Source of the DNA: a virus
Length of the DNA: 50,700 nucleotides
Strand: one strand, 5' to 3'
IMG/VR virus record: IMGVR_UViG_3300032323_002680
Span: 1 to 50,700 of that record
Below are positions 14,899 through 22,514 of the stretch, one piece after another. The position numbers were made by a program, and so were the translations under genes. How positions within the stretch are numbered: position 1 is the first letter of the stretch; the number at the start of each line of letters is the position of its first letter. The notes under the pieces are model-generated. The model saw only the letters and a list, made by a program, of their open reading frames with translations. It was not told where the DNA came from and did no database searches.

Positions 14899-15195
14899 AT
14901 GATAAAGCCATTCGGCAACCTTTTGTTAATTAAAGAAGATAAGGTAGAAGACAGAACCACATCTTCTGGAATAGTCCTTATGGCTTCATTAAGTGAGTCT
15001 AACCTAAGAACTGGAAAGATACTAGACTTAGGCAACGGAGAGTATAACTACAAAGGTGAGTTAATTCCTATAACGGGTCTTGAAGTTGATGATATTGTTT
15101 ATTACAATCAAAATAGCGGAACTGACATTGAAGATACAGATGGAGAAAAGTATTTACTTCTAAATACAAAAAGTGTGCTTGCAATAAAAGGATAG
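14899..15195 (+). CDS. GroES-like co-chaperonin (Cpn10)
   Basis: 98 residues. IKPFGNLLLIKEDKVEDRT opens the Cpn10 fold, TTSSGIVLM is the mobile loop that docks on GroEL, and VLAIKG closes the barrel, all at the usual family length. No GroEL is visible here, so it must work with the host chaperonin, as T4 gp31 does in capsid folding. Shine-Dalgarno is weak (AGGAATAC). Confidence 0.85.
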   Translation: MIKPFGNLLLIKEDKVEDRTTSSGIVLMASLSESNLRTGKILDLGNGEYNYKGELIPITGLEVDDIVYYNQNSGTDIEDTDGEKYLLLNTKSVLAIKG

Positions 15196-15198
15196 AGA

Positions 15199-15384
15199 TT
15201 GAGACCTAGATTTAAATTTAAAACTATATTAAAATCTGTTACATTGCAGGTTAAAACTAAGTGTCCAGAAAAATGGCTTTTGATTGATAGAGAAACTGGT
15301 GTAGCTTATCAGGGTAGCGAAAATGGTCATTGGGACAGGCTGGACCCAGTCATTAAAGAAGCAATAAACAAAGAGGTGCTATAA
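15199..15384 (+). CDS. Small basic hypothetical protein
   Basis: 61 residues, TTG start three bases after GroES, basic N-terminal half (RPRFKFKTILKSV) and a REtGVAYQGSENGHW segment. Probably co-transcribed with GroES. No family recognised. Confidence 0.6.
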   Translation: MRPRFKFKTILKSVTLQVKTKCPEKWLLIDRETGVAYQGSENGHWDRLDPVIKEAINKEVL

Positions 15385-15385
15385 T
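15380..15385 (+). promoter_or_regulatory. -10 box (TATAAT) for leaderless start at 15392
   Basis: TATAAT overlaps the previous stop codon, then six bases and ATG. Confidence 0.55.
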
Positions 15386-15391
15386 TATTCT

Positions 15392-16174
15392 ATGACTACT
15401 CCTATAATTCACGACATGCCTGGTGGCGTAATATACATAGAAAATGCATTTCCTAAAGCTAAAGAGTTTTTAGATTTTGTAGAATTAAACAACGAAAACC
15501 CTGAAATTTTAAAAGTTTTTCCATCATGGACTACATGGATTGATGGTTATCCAGTTAGCTTAGACCCATACGATATGACAAAATGGGAGCAGATATTCCC
15601 AGATAATGAACACTCTTTAAGAGGTGTGTCTAAGCTACTAGATTGGGATTTATCTTACAACGATAATAACAACTTTTGGCCAAGAAAAGATGTGTCTGAA
15701 CATGCTAGTAATAGCGTAGATCATCAGAAATCTTTGCCAGCTATTAAGATGATAGAAGATGACTACATAAACGCCTTAAAAATTTGGTCAGAAAAAACAA
15801 ATAATGATTTGCCTCACCACATAACCAGAAACTATTGTATTAGAAAGTATAGAACTGGCGGTGGCATGGGACCACATATAGATAGAAATATATTGAATCC
15901 AAAAAACACTATGGACTGGACATCTCTTATATATCTTAACGATAACTACGAAGGTGGAGAGATTGTCTTTGATGATCTTGGATATTCAATAAAGCCATCC
16001 GCAGGCAGCATAGTCTTTCTTCCCTGCTTAACCTCTCATTCAGTTAATGAAGTTTTGTCTGGAAATAAAACATACATCTTTTTATTCATGCACACTGGAA
16101 CAGGAATAACCTCAGCTTTGGGTGAACCTTACCACGCACTTGAAGAAGCTTTAATTAATTTTAATAAAAAATAA
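15392..16174 (+). CDS. 2-oxoglutarate/Fe(II)-dependent oxygenase
   Basis: 260 residues. His162-x-Asp164 (GPHIDRN) and distal His216 (TSHSVNE) with IYLNDNYEGGEIVF and KPSAGSIVFLPC identify a P4H-like oxygenase with a long N-terminal extension that may bind substrate. Own leaderless promoter; a consensus promoter follows its stop. Confidence 0.85.
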   Translation: MTTPIIHDMPGGVIYIENAFPKAKEFLDFVELNNENPEILKVFPSWTTWIDGYPVSLDPYDMTKWEQIFPDNEHSLRGVSKLLDWDLSYNDNNNFWPRKDVSEHASNSVDHQKSLPAIKMIEDDYINALKIWSEKTNNDLPHHITRNYCIRKYRTGGGMGPHIDRNILNPKNTMDWTSLIYLNDNYEGGEIVFDDLGYSIKPSAGSIVFLPCLTSHSVNEVLSGNKTYIFLFMHTGTGITSALGEPYHALEEALINFNKK

Positions 16175-16179
16175 ATCTA

Positions 16180-16208
16180 TTGACAGCATTTAGTTTATAT
16201 TATATAAT
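16180..16208 (+). promoter_or_regulatory. Consensus promoter TTGACA-N17-TATAAT
   Basis: -35 at 16180-16185 and -10 at 16203-16208 with a 17-base spacer, eight bases before ATG 16217. Confidence 0.8.
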
Positions 16209-16216
16209 AAACTATA

Positions 16217-16348
16217 ATGATAAAAAAAATAGTTTGCCGAATAGCTGGACATACTCTTGTTGATGCTGGAGCATGTCCCTATACAGGATCAACATATCAA
16301 TATTGTGAAAGATGCAAGTCCATGATTCCAATTCAGGTGGCTGTATGA
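16217..16348 (+). CDS. Tiny zinc-binding protein
   Basis: 43 residues; Cys7, His12, Cys19 and CERC near residue 30 could make one zinc site (MIKKIVCRIAGHTLVDAGAC). Read from a consensus promoter. The stop overlaps the next ATG. Confidence 0.55.
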   Translation: MIKKIVCRIAGHTLVDAGACPYTGSTYQYCERCKSMIPIQVAV

Positions 16349-16452
16349 AAGAGCCAAAAATAATGAAGATGGATTGGCGTTCATTAGGATATTGGCCAGT
16401 ATATAAAGATGGAAAGCTTACATGGGAAAAGGATCCAGAAAAAAATGATTGA
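16345..16452 (+). CDS. Tiny hypothetical protein
   Basis: 35 residues (MKEPKIMKMDWRSLGYWPVY and on), ATGA overlap with the gene before and 8-base overlap with the gene after. Trp/Tyr-rich. Supported mainly by coupling. Confidence 0.45.
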   Translation: MKEPKIMKMDWRSLGYWPVYKDGKLTWEKDPEKND

Positions 16453-16708
16453 TTGGTTAGTTAATCGCGTATTTAGATTCACATCTTTAAGACAAGCTAT
16501 CTTTGATGAAGTCCATCTGTATGATCATTTAGATAGCATTATGAGCGACCCAGAATCCATGGAGACAGCATCATTGAGTTGGTGTGAAGGAGATACATGG
16601 TATGGTTGGACACATGATAGTAACGCAAAGCGTTACTACTTTGACGATATTGGTAACAAATCCCTAATTGGATTATGGGAAGATCAATTCCTAAGCAAAG
16701 CAGAATAG
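16445..16708 (+). CDS. Hypothetical protein
   Basis: 87 residues with a basic N-terminus (MIDWLVNRVFRFTSLRQAIF) and an aromatic acidic C-terminal half. I chose ATG 16445 because the upstream ATG at 16409 lies deep in the preceding gene. No family recognised. tRNA-Arg begins four bases after the stop. Confidence 0.6.
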   Translation: MIDWLVNRVFRFTSLRQAIFDEVHLYDHLDSIMSDPESMETASLSWCEGDTWYGWTHDSNAKRYYFDDIGNKSLIGLWEDQFLSKAE

Positions 16709-16711
16709 AAT

Positions 16712-16782
16712 TTCAGGTTCCTATAATGGTCGTAGAGCGGTTTCCGAAACCGACAATGAAGGTCCGATTCCTTCACCTGGAG
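16712..16782 (+). tRNA. tRNA-Arg (anticodon CCG)
   Basis: Seven-pair acceptor stem TTCAGGT/ACCTGGA, short D arm, anticodon stem CGGT/ACCG with loop TTCCGAA (anticodon 16744-16746, reads CGG), T stem GAAGG/CCTTC with a seven-base loop. CCA is not encoded. Unusual first pairs (U-A, U-G) and a three-pair D stem lower certainty about function. Confidence 0.8.
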
Positions 16783-16786
16783 CATA

Positions 16787-17437
16787 ATGGATAGACATAG
16801 GGTAATTTACTTAGACGGACTAGAAAGATCTGGTAACGTATATTTGTCAGCTGTTATTGATAAATCTATGGATGTGCAAGTAAAAGCAGTAAGAAGTCAT
16901 GACATAAATACTCTTAAGCAGTACAAAAGGGCAAATCCATTTATAGTGCCAGTAAGAGATGCGTTTGCGTCAATAGCATCTTCTAAGGTATACAGAGACT
17001 ATGTTCACGCAAATGGTTTATATAACGATATAGATTCAGATAATAATAATTTAGATGTAATTATATTGAGGTACAAGGAGTACATAGATTACCTAATAAA
17101 GTCACCTAAATTTTTTATAGCCCCATTTCACCGTTTTACTGAAGATCACAACGAAACCTGTAAAAAAATTGTTAAGTTTTATGAAGATACCTCAGTGCTA
17201 TCTATAACAAGAGCCCTAACAAAAGAAGAGATGTTGGCAGAAATTCTATCAGATCAAAAATACTCTGATTGGGGAGACATGTGGTTTCACAAAGAGTTAG
17301 GAAATTTCCCTAGAAGCCAAAGTGAAAGTAAGGCGGAGGTAGAAAGTATTCTTGCAGACAAATACAGCAAAGATATTGAAGAGATACAGCGTGGAATAAA
17401 CATTCTATACCAGAGATACTATGATATTGAGATTTAA
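16787..17437 (+). CDS. Sulfotransferase-like protein
   Basis: 216 residues. GLERSGNVYLSAVI near residue 11 resembles the RSGT-type PAPS loop and IVPVRDAFASIASS the 3'-phosphate loop. The usual Lys/Thr of the loop is changed, so activity is uncertain. It starts four bases after the tRNA and its stop overlaps the next ATG (TAATG). Confidence 0.6.
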   Translation: MDRHRVIYLDGLERSGNVYLSAVIDKSMDVQVKAVRSHDINTLKQYKRANPFIVPVRDAFASIASSKVYRDYVHANGLYNDIDSDNNNLDVIILRYKEYIDYLIKSPKFFIAPFHRFTEDHNETCKKIVKFYEDTSVLSITRALTKEEMLAEILSDQKYSDWGDMWFHKELGNFPRSQSESKAEVESILADKYSKDIEEIQRGINILYQRYYDIEI

Positions 17438-17574
17438 TGCCTAAGCATTGGGAGGACAAATCTCAATGGATTACAAATTGTCCAATATGTTACTGTGCGG
17501 TTACCCACCAGTTAAGAGACTACCATATTCAATATCATGAAAATCAAACAAAAAATGATATAATATCTAAATGA
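17437..17574 (+). CDS. Small C2H2-type zinc finger protein
   Basis: 45 residues with CPIC near residue 16 and paired His (HIQYH) near residue 37, a plausible single C2H2 finger. Overlaps both neighbours (TAATG and ATGA). Could bind nucleic acid. Confidence 0.55.
   Translation: MPKHWEDKSQWITNCPICYCAVTHQLRDYHIQYHENQTKNDIISK
17559..17564 (+). promoter_or_regulatory. -10 box (TATAAT) for leaderless start at 17571
   Basis: TATAAT, six bases, ATG. It lies inside the end of the zinc finger gene. Confidence 0.55.
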
Positions 17575-18179
17575 AAGTACTATGTGTAAGCTTAGGCAGA
17601 AATGCAACCCAATCATTTGCTGAATTTGTAAAGGATCAGGGATTTAAAACAACTCATTTCTATAATATTCAAACAGTAAAATTAGGGGAATTTTCTGAAA
17701 ACGCTGAAGGAATACTAGATCACTTTAAATCATTGCCCTACTCTGATGCCCATGTTGATATGCCAACATGCCTAGTGTTTGATAGTCTGTATGAAATGTT
17801 TCCAGATGCTAAGTATATAAATATAACAAGGCCAGCTGAAGATTGGGTGGCTTCCATGATAAAGATGAAAAACCATTATATTGATAGAATGGGTATTAGT
17901 AGAGACCCTTTCCCATTCGAAGAAGCTTACTGTAATATGTATATTAAAACAGGTAAGAATAAGATTCAAGATCTTGACGAAGATGAGCTCTACGCAATAA
18001 GGCAAAAGCATTTAGACAAGGTAAAGGACTTTTTTAAAGATAAAAATAATTATCTAGAGGTTGAGCTGTCAGATCCAGAAATTGGTAAAAAGATAAAAGA
18101 ATTTATTGGTGGTACAGAAGATATTCCATTTCCAAATCATGATGGCTTTAGAAGAAAAAATTTCAGTCAACCACTTTAA
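17571..18179 (+). CDS. Sulfotransferase family protein (Sulfotransfer_4-like)
   Basis: 202 residues. VSLGRNATQSFAEFVKDQGF matches the GxGRTGTTS loop and helix of this family, and FPDAKYINITRPAEDWVASM the conserved core strand with the 3'-phosphate-binding Arg. Third sulfotransferase-like gene in the window, each from a different subfamily, which argues for several substrates or acquisitions. Confidence 0.7.
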   Translation: MKVLCVSLGRNATQSFAEFVKDQGFKTTHFYNIQTVKLGEFSENAEGILDHFKSLPYSDAHVDMPTCLVFDSLYEMFPDAKYINITRPAEDWVASMIKMKNHYIDRMGISRDPFPFEEAYCNMYIKTGKNKIQDLDEDELYAIRQKHLDKVKDFFKDKNNYLEVELSDPEIGKKIKEFIGGTEDIPFPNHDGFRRKNFSQPL

Positions 18180-18191
18180 ATAAATTAATGG

Positions 18192-18197
18192 TATAAT
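18192..18197 (+). promoter_or_regulatory. -10 box (TATAAT) with leader and Shine-Dalgarno
   Basis: TATAAT 25 bases before ATG 18223, with ATAAGGA as Shine-Dalgarno. A conventional, leadered start. Confidence 0.5.
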
Positions 18198-18222
18198 AGA
18201 TACCTAACGATAAGGATATATT

Positions 18223-18450
18223 ATGTGGTCTTGGATACTAGCAGCAATTGGTGTAACAGGAATATTTTTTGTGGGTCGTAAGGTTATATGGGCCTGGCTC
18301 TTATTGCTATTTAATGAATTCTTATGGATTGTTTATGCAGTTACAACTAAGCAATACGGTTTTATTTTTGCAGCCGTTGCTTATGCAGTTGTTTATATTA
18401 GATCTTACATACACTGGTCTAAGGAGCCAGTTAATAAAATTTCATTATGA
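18223..18450 (+). CDS. Small multi-pass membrane protein
   Basis: 75 residues with three likely membrane segments (about 3-20, 22-40 and 45-62), many Trp/Tyr, ending SKEPVNKISL. No family recognised. Overlaps the flavin monooxygenase gene by four bases (ATGA). Confidence 0.65.
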   Translation: MWSWILAAIGVTGIFFVGRKVIWAWLLLLFNEFLWIVYAVTTKQYGFIFAAVAYAVVYIRSYIHWSKEPVNKISL

Positions 18451-19250
18451 AAATGTACTGGTTTGAAAGAGACTTGCAAACAAATGAGTCTCTAGAGCGT
18501 AGAGTTAACGAGATGAAAAAAGCTGGGATAGATGGTGTCATGTACCCATTTGGATCCACAATGGGTGATTACTTTACCAAGATATCTAGAATAATTGATG
18601 TTAAAAGTAAGTTTAAATACATTATAGCAATTAGACCATACACAATATCAGCTCAATACCTATCAATGATATGCTCATCTATAAACAGCATATCCCCTAA
18701 CGTTCTTGCAATAAACCTTTTAACTGGATACATTAACAAACACGAGCAGGCATACGGAGGAATACTTTCAGAGCCAAATGACAGCTCTCCAAGCATAGTT
18801 AGATCTAATTTTATGCTTGAATACGCTAAAGAATTCAAAAAGATAAGCAATAACGAGTTCTTTGTTTCTACTACAAATGAAACTGTATTTAATAACTGTG
18901 CTGAAAATGGCTTTGCAATGATAGTTCCTTATGTCTGGTACAAGGCTAACCGATTTGACATAGAGGATCAGAAGGTTGTTATATCGATAGCCCCAGTGCT
19001 AAAAGACAACAAGGAGCACCATCATTACGAGTGCGATAATAACAATGAGTGTAGGCACCCAGCAGATGCTACATGCATGGATCTAGACTTTTTTACAACT
19101 GAAGAGTTCTTTGAGTTCTTAGACGATGCAGAAAAAAGAGGAATTCATGGGATGCTATTTCAAGAAGCTGACTATATAGCTCAAGAATATGAAAACATAT
19201 TACCTGCTATTACTGAATATAAAAGGCGAAAAAGTGAAGTCGAAAAGTAG
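18447..19250 (+). CDS. Luciferase-like (bacterial LLM family) monooxygenase
   Basis: 267 residues, TIM-barrel pattern. YIIAIRPYTISAQYLSMICSS followed by LAINLLTGYI closely resembles the strand/helix of LLM flavin enzymes such as SsuD (AVRPG...T...LNVVTG). These use reduced FMN and oxygen to oxidise substrates, including sulfonates. With three sulfotransferases nearby a sulfur link is attractive but unproven. The gene ends SEVEK in a 24-bp sequence repeated at the end of the gene at 19685. Confidence 0.7.
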   Translation: MKMYWFERDLQTNESLERRVNEMKKAGIDGVMYPFGSTMGDYFTKISRIIDVKSKFKYIIAIRPYTISAQYLSMICSSINSISPNVLAINLLTGYINKHEQAYGGILSEPNDSSPSIVRSNFMLEYAKEFKKISNNEFFVSTTNETVFNNCAENGFAMIVPYVWYKANRFDIEDQKVVISIAPVLKDNKEHHHYECDNNNECRHPADATCMDLDFFTTEEFFEFLDDAEKRGIHGMLFQEADYIAQEYENILPAITEYKRRKSEVEK

Positions 19251-19273
19251 AGACAGCCTAGTCACTACGTGAC
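19231..19273 (+). repeat. Repeat module copy 1: SEVEK tail plus palindrome GTCACTACGTGAC
   Basis: 24 bases ending in the stop codon region are identical to 20298-20321, followed by a perfect inverted repeat at 19261-19273. The second copy has a compensating change in the palindrome. Confidence 0.8.
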
Positions 19274-19297
19274 CAGTTTTACTTAACTGGGATATGC

Positions 19298-19303
19298 TAT
19301 AAT
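19298..19303 (+). promoter_or_regulatory. -10 box (TATAAT) for leaderless start at 19310
   Basis: TATAAT, six bases, ATG, located 25 bases after the palindrome of repeat copy 1. Confidence 0.55.
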
Positions 19304-19309
19304 AAGAGT

Positions 19310-19507
19310 ATGGAAAATACAATGGATTATTTATCAGACAACGAAGATGAAGACAAGTGGGACAACATTCAAAAAGCCTGTTGGAGCGGATACAAGCAGG
19401 TAGGAATGAAAGATAAGGGTGGCAAGCAAGTACCTAATTGCGTACCTATCAAGAAGTCACTATTCGGCACAGAAGGACCACAAGACCTCATACCTAGGAA
19501 TAAGTAA
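19310..19507 (+). CDS. Small conserved phage protein with GMKxKGGKxVPNCVP motif
   Basis: 65 residues. CWSGYKQVGMKDKGGKQVPN, then CVPIKKS, is a motif I know from many small phage proteins of unknown role. Acidic N-terminus. Leaderless promoter upstream. Confidence 0.65.
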   Translation: MENTMDYLSDNEDEDKWDNIQKACWSGYKQVGMKDKGGKQVPNCVPIKKSLFGTEGPQDLIPRNK

Positions 19508-19508
19508 T

Positions 19509-19679
19509 ATGGGTATATTGGATAACCTTGAAGCGGCCTTAGAGCGGGCGGAACAGGCAGATAAATGCTATTACTGCTCTAATCTAGCCAAATATACAGA
19601 TGTAGCTCATAAAGATCATAATAACTATGTAGTAGTAGGTGTATGCGAATGCCATGCATTTAAAGGATTAAGCTCTTAA
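19509..19679 (+). CDS. Small zinc-binding protein
   Basis: 56 residues: helical N-terminus MGILDNLEAALERAEQADKC, then CYYC and a CEC pair. AGGAATAAGT serves as a weak Shine-Dalgarno. Longer upstream extension of the frame is unlikely because it overlaps the preceding gene. Confidence 0.55.
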   Translation: MGILDNLEAALERAEQADKCYYCSNLAKYTDVAHKDHNNYVVVGVCECHAFKGLSS

Positions 19680-19684
19680 TATAA

Positions 19685-20317
19685 ATGATTCATAAAGTAA
19701 ATGACATTTTTACATCATCACAAGTAGAGTCATTAAATGAGATTGTTGATAGTCTTGTAATCCCAAAAGTCGACAACAGTCCAGGTAGCCAATACGTATC
19801 TTCAATTAATAATAATGGGACTGGTGTTTGTGAGGAGCTTGGCCGTCTTCAAGTAAGTGATATATGGTCTTCGGAAGAATTACTAAAAAAAATAAATCAA
19901 ATAGTCAGATCTTTGACCGATACGCCGCTATCCCTTAAGCACTCAATGTATGTAGAGTATAGCAATAAATACGGTATCCCAAACTTGCCACCACATTTTG
20001 ATAAAGATGATGGAGACTTAATAGTAAACTATCAGCTAAAATCTAATACATCATGGGGTGTTGGAGTTGGGCTTGACATCTATGATTTAGAAGACAATTC
20101 TGCTGTTATATTTAATGGAAACACTGATATCCATTGGAGACCTCATAAGGAATTTAAAGATAAAGATTATATAAGAATGATATTTTTTAGATTTCATAAT
20201 AGAGAAAATCCTTCAGATTATAGTCAACTCCCTGAAAACCAATCAGATATAGCATTTTCTGAAGCAATAAATCTTAGAGAAAGATTAATATTGACCGAAA
20301 GTGAAGTCGAAAAGTAG
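19685..20317 (+). CDS. 2-oxoglutarate/Fe(II) oxygenase-like protein
   Basis: 210 residues. His104-x-Asp106 (PPHFDKDD), distal His150 (DIHWRPH) and Arg in RMIFFRFH suggest the oxygenase core, more diverged than the other copies. Ends in the repeated SEVEK tail (ESEVEK), identical at DNA level to the end of the flavin monooxygenase gene. Confidence 0.65.
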   Translation: MIHKVNDIFTSSQVESLNEIVDSLVIPKVDNSPGSQYVSSINNNGTGVCEELGRLQVSDIWSSEELLKKINQIVRSLTDTPLSLKHSMYVEYSNKYGIPNLPPHFDKDDGDLIVNYQLKSNTSWGVGVGLDIYDLEDNSAVIFNGNTDIHWRPHKEFKDKDYIRMIFFRFHNRENPSDYSQLPENQSDIAFSEAINLRERLILTESEVEK

Positions 20318-20340
20318 AGACCCCCTTGTCAGTACCTGAC
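20298..20340 (+). repeat. Repeat module copy 2: SEVEK tail plus palindrome GTCAGTACCTGAC
   Basis: 24 bases identical to 19231-19254, then a perfect inverted repeat at 20328-20340. The arms differ from copy 1 by a paired C/G to G/C swap, so pairing is conserved. Confidence 0.8.
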
Positions 20341-20354
20341 ATAAATGTTATAAT
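20326..20354 (+). promoter_or_regulatory. Promoter TTGTCA-N17-TATAAT, leaderless
   Basis: -35 TTGTCA at 20326-20331 overlaps the palindrome of repeat copy 2; -10 at 20349-20354; six bases then ATG 20361. The palindrome may be an operator on the -35. Confidence 0.7.
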
Positions 20355-20360
20355 AAATAC

Positions 20361-20570
20361 ATGCTGCAGAACTTAGAAATACCTGATCCCTTTGCTACTT
20401 TTGTGGCACATAAATATGCCAACTTTAAGGGAGCTAAATATGACTTCTTTAGCGGTGAATGGGATATGGTATGCGGTGCATGCGAAGAGCCATTAAACGC
20501 TCCAACTAAGAAGATATTGACTAAGATCAGGCTATATCACACTAGAAATGAATGTATGGGTGGATACTAA
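20361..20570 (+). CDS. Zinc-finger-like small protein
   Basis: 69 residues with CGAC near residue 38 and a His/Cys pair near the end (YHTRNEC), probably one zinc site. Overlaps the next gene by 19 bases. Function unknown. Confidence 0.6.
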   Translation: MLQNLEIPDPFATFVAHKYANFKGAKYDFFSGEWDMVCGACEEPLNAPTKKILTKIRLYHTRNECMGGY

Positions 20571-20917
20571 TTAAAAACCTAAACCAGGTATTCAAGCCAT
20601 ATAAAGCTCAATTTGATAGATCTCCCCTACATATTAAGATCATAGCCGTTTTGTGCGTTATGTACCTATCTGTCCCAATTGACCCATTTGATATACTATT
20701 TCCTTGGATGGCATTTACAGATGATCTATTCATAGCAGGCATCCTACTCAAGATATTGCACAAACACGGCGGGCTACCAGAAGAAGATAAGACTTCCCCT
20801 ATAGACCTACTAAGAGATATATTCAAGAGAGTAGATAAGAAACAAGAGCCTACTTCCTTAGCAGTACATTTATTTAAAGATAATGTATGTAGACATTGTG
20901 GCTTAAAAAAGGTATAA
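20552..20917 (+). CDS. DUF1232 (YkvA-like) membrane protein with CxxC tail
   Basis: 121 residues. LSVPIDPFDILFPWMAFTDD and FIAGILLKIL match the DUF1232 signature. Two hydrophobic segments lie at about 29-50 and 57-70. The C-terminus adds NVCRHCGLKK, a metal-binding extension. Role of the family is unknown. Confidence 0.7.
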   Translation: MYGWILIKNLNQVFKPYKAQFDRSPLHIKIIAVLCVMYLSVPIDPFDILFPWMAFTDDLFIAGILLKILHKHGGLPEEDKTSPIDLLRDIFKRVDKKQEPTSLAVHLFKDNVCRHCGLKKV

Positions 20918-20918
20918 T
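20913..20918 (+). promoter_or_regulatory. -10 box (TATAAT) for leaderless start at 20925
   Basis: TATAAT overlaps the previous stop, then six bases and ATG. Confidence 0.55.
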
Positions 20919-20924
20919 AGAGAT

Positions 20925-21116
20925 ATGATAACTATACTAGCAATAGCCATTACATGGTACCTAACTAAGGTATATTACACAAAGACCTTAACTGTGCAAA
21001 TTCCAGTTAAGGAAGAAGGACCCATGGTCCATGTGAGATGCGTTAAATGCTCTCAGACTATATATACTCATAGAGAAAATCTTCGTGCTCCATTCTACTG
21101 CTTGGCTTGCAATTAA
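20925..21116 (+). CDS. Membrane-anchored zinc-ribbon protein
   Basis: 63 residues: N-terminal membrane helix (residues 2-18), then CVKC and CLAC pairs near the end forming a zinc ribbon. Leaderless promoter. Function unknown. Confidence 0.6.
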   Translation: MITILAIAITWYLTKVYYTKTLTVQIPVKEEGPMVHVRCVKCSQTIYTHRENLRAPFYCLACN

Positions 21117-21118
21117 CC

Positions 21119-21580
21119 ATGAAAAAGGTAATGATAGCCGATTTGGTTAAGGCAGTTGCAGAAGAAATAGAAGCTGAAGAAGATAGAGCCATTCGTGAAG
21201 AAGTAGCAGAATCCCTTGGGGTAGAGCCAGGGGATTTAGACGATGATGATGTTGAAAATTACTTATCAATGGGCGGGAACAAAGGGGAGATGCAATCCTC
21301 AATAGGACCAATACAATGGATCTACGATAATACACTAAAGGCATATATAGTCTATCTTGTACTAGAAACTGCTAAAGGACCAAGAGACATCCTATATAGA
21401 TTAGATAGAGATATGATGAAAGAATGGAAAGATTCTAGCTCTATTGGCGAACATTATAATAATATAATCAGAGGAAATGAATCCATAGAAGACCCAAGGA
21501 CATCTTGTGGCTGTGGTCCAAATCCCTGTGAACCAGGTCAAATAGACCAATTCAAAAACAAATACGCCTCCTTATCCTAG
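21119..21580 (+). CDS. Hypothetical protein, possible KTSC-like domain
   Basis: 153 residues. Acidic helical N-terminus (LVKAVAEEIEAEEDRAI), then SSIGPIQWIYDNTLKAYIVY and SIGEHYNNIIRGN, which resembles the strand pattern and last motif of the KTSC domain found in phage proteins. Ends with a Cys-rich CGCGPNPC segment. Start ATG 21119 preferred to the TTG at 21107. Last forward gene before the boundary. Confidence 0.55.
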   Translation: MKKVMIADLVKAVAEEIEAEEDRAIREEVAESLGVEPGDLDDDDVENYLSMGGNKGEMQSSIGPIQWIYDNTLKAYIVYLVLETAKGPRDILYRLDRDMMKEWKDSSSIGEHYNNIIRGNESIEDPRTSCGCGPNPCEPGQIDQFKNKYASLS

Positions 21581-21611
21581 TATCCCCCTCCATTTAATCT
21601 CCCTTGTATCA

Positions 21612-21630
21612 GCCTCCTAGAGGCTTATTT
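21612..21630 (+). terminator. Hairpin terminator of the forward block
   Basis: GCCTC-CTA-GAGGC followed by TTATTT, 32 bases after the last forward stop codon. Confidence 0.65.
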
Positions 21631-21660
21631 AGTGGAGTATTGTGGAGTAAAGTGGAGAAT
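21631..21660. repeat. Three 10-bp tandem repeats (GTGGAGTA-like)
   Basis: agtggagtat, tgtggagtaa and agtggagaat follow each other with an exact 10-base period, one helical turn, so one face of the helix carries three copies. Iteron-like or binding-site array. Confidence 0.6.
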
Positions 21661-22056
21661 CATACTATTAATTTAGGCCCAAATACTATCATTATATATA
21701 GTTAAATATATGTGTGTAATGGAACAAACGATATCATTTCGTAATCGTAATGTCAATAGGGCCCATATAAAGCATATTGGCCAATATATGTCAATAGATA
21801 TTTCCAGGATATTTAAAATATGTTCGTAAAGAGCAATTTTGGCCCATATTTATGGCAAAAAATTATGTCTAATTCTGTATAATTTGTCTCATATAATGAG
21901 ATATTTTATACAGATATTGACAGATTTTATTCGATTTGCTACAAATTCCAGCGTATTTTTACATGCGTCGTAAAGAAGAAATTTGGCCCATAAGATGGGC
22001 ATACAAAAATGGGACATATAGCTAATTAAAGCCATATGCCCCATAGGGGAAATATA

Positions 22057-22401
22057 TTAGAATGAATCTAGATCCATTATGTACTTAGGGTCTCTTACTC
22101 TTGTTTCTTCAAGGGATTTGATTGTTAGGTTTCTATCCACCGCCCCGTATTTTGCCTCAATCATATCGTTGAGAGCATCAGCCAGAAGCAATCCTTCGGA
22201 TGTATATCCCTTATCCCATTCTGACTTTAATCTAAGGGAATTATATTGGATAATATATCTAACTAGTTCCATTAGCCTGTCTTGTGTATACAAGGTATGT
22301 TCAGTTGTTAGTACATTAGCCATTACTGCTGGTGAGAAGTTAGCATTATTTAGATAGTCTGTTAGTTTTTCTGCCGCTTTGAATTCGTTCGCCTTAGCCA
22401 T
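22057..22401 (-). CDS. Hypothetical protein
   Basis: 114 residues, soluble and helical (MAKANEFKAAEKLTDYLNNA), with no family recognised. Last gene of the reverse block. Starts 21 bases after the -10 of its own TGTCAG-type promoter, with GAAAGGCGG as Shine-Dalgarno. Confidence 0.7.
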   Translation of the reverse strand: MAKANEFKAAEKLTDYLNNANFSPAVMANVLTTEHTLYTQDRLMELVRYIIQYNSLRLKSEWDKGYTSEGLLLADALNDMIEAKYGAVDRNLTIKSLEETRVRDPKYIMDLDSF

Positions 22402-22421
22402 GAGTTCCGCCTTTCATTTTG

Positions 22422-22444
22422 ATTATACCATTGACCACTGACAT
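22422..22444 (-). promoter_or_regulatory. TGTCAG-type promoter, copy 14
   Basis: ATGTCA box at 22444-22439, 11 bases, TATAAT at 22427-22422 (reverse strand). Confidence 0.75.
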
Positions 22445-22459
22445 TTGTAAATGAAGCGA

Positions 22460-22500
22460 GGTTCCTCCCCTTTCCCGTTTTCCCACAGAGAGGAGGAACC
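22460..22500 (-). terminator. Long hairpin, probable transcript end
   Basis: GGTTCCTCC and GGAGGAACC pair perfectly over a 23-base loop between the 22515 gene and the next promoter. No long T-run, so a stability or processing element is also possible. Confidence 0.55.
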
Positions 22501-22514
22501 CCACACTTAGCTTA

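Larger units (their letters stand above)
21581..22056. other. Non-coding boundary between convergent gene blocks
   Basis: 476 AT-rich bases with no convincing gene. It holds a forward terminator, three 10-bp repeats, three CGTAA elements (21740, 21825, 21969) related to those of the reverse block, repeated GGCCCATA words and several TATAAT-like hexamers. Candidate control region or replication origin; no direct proof. Confidence 0.5.
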
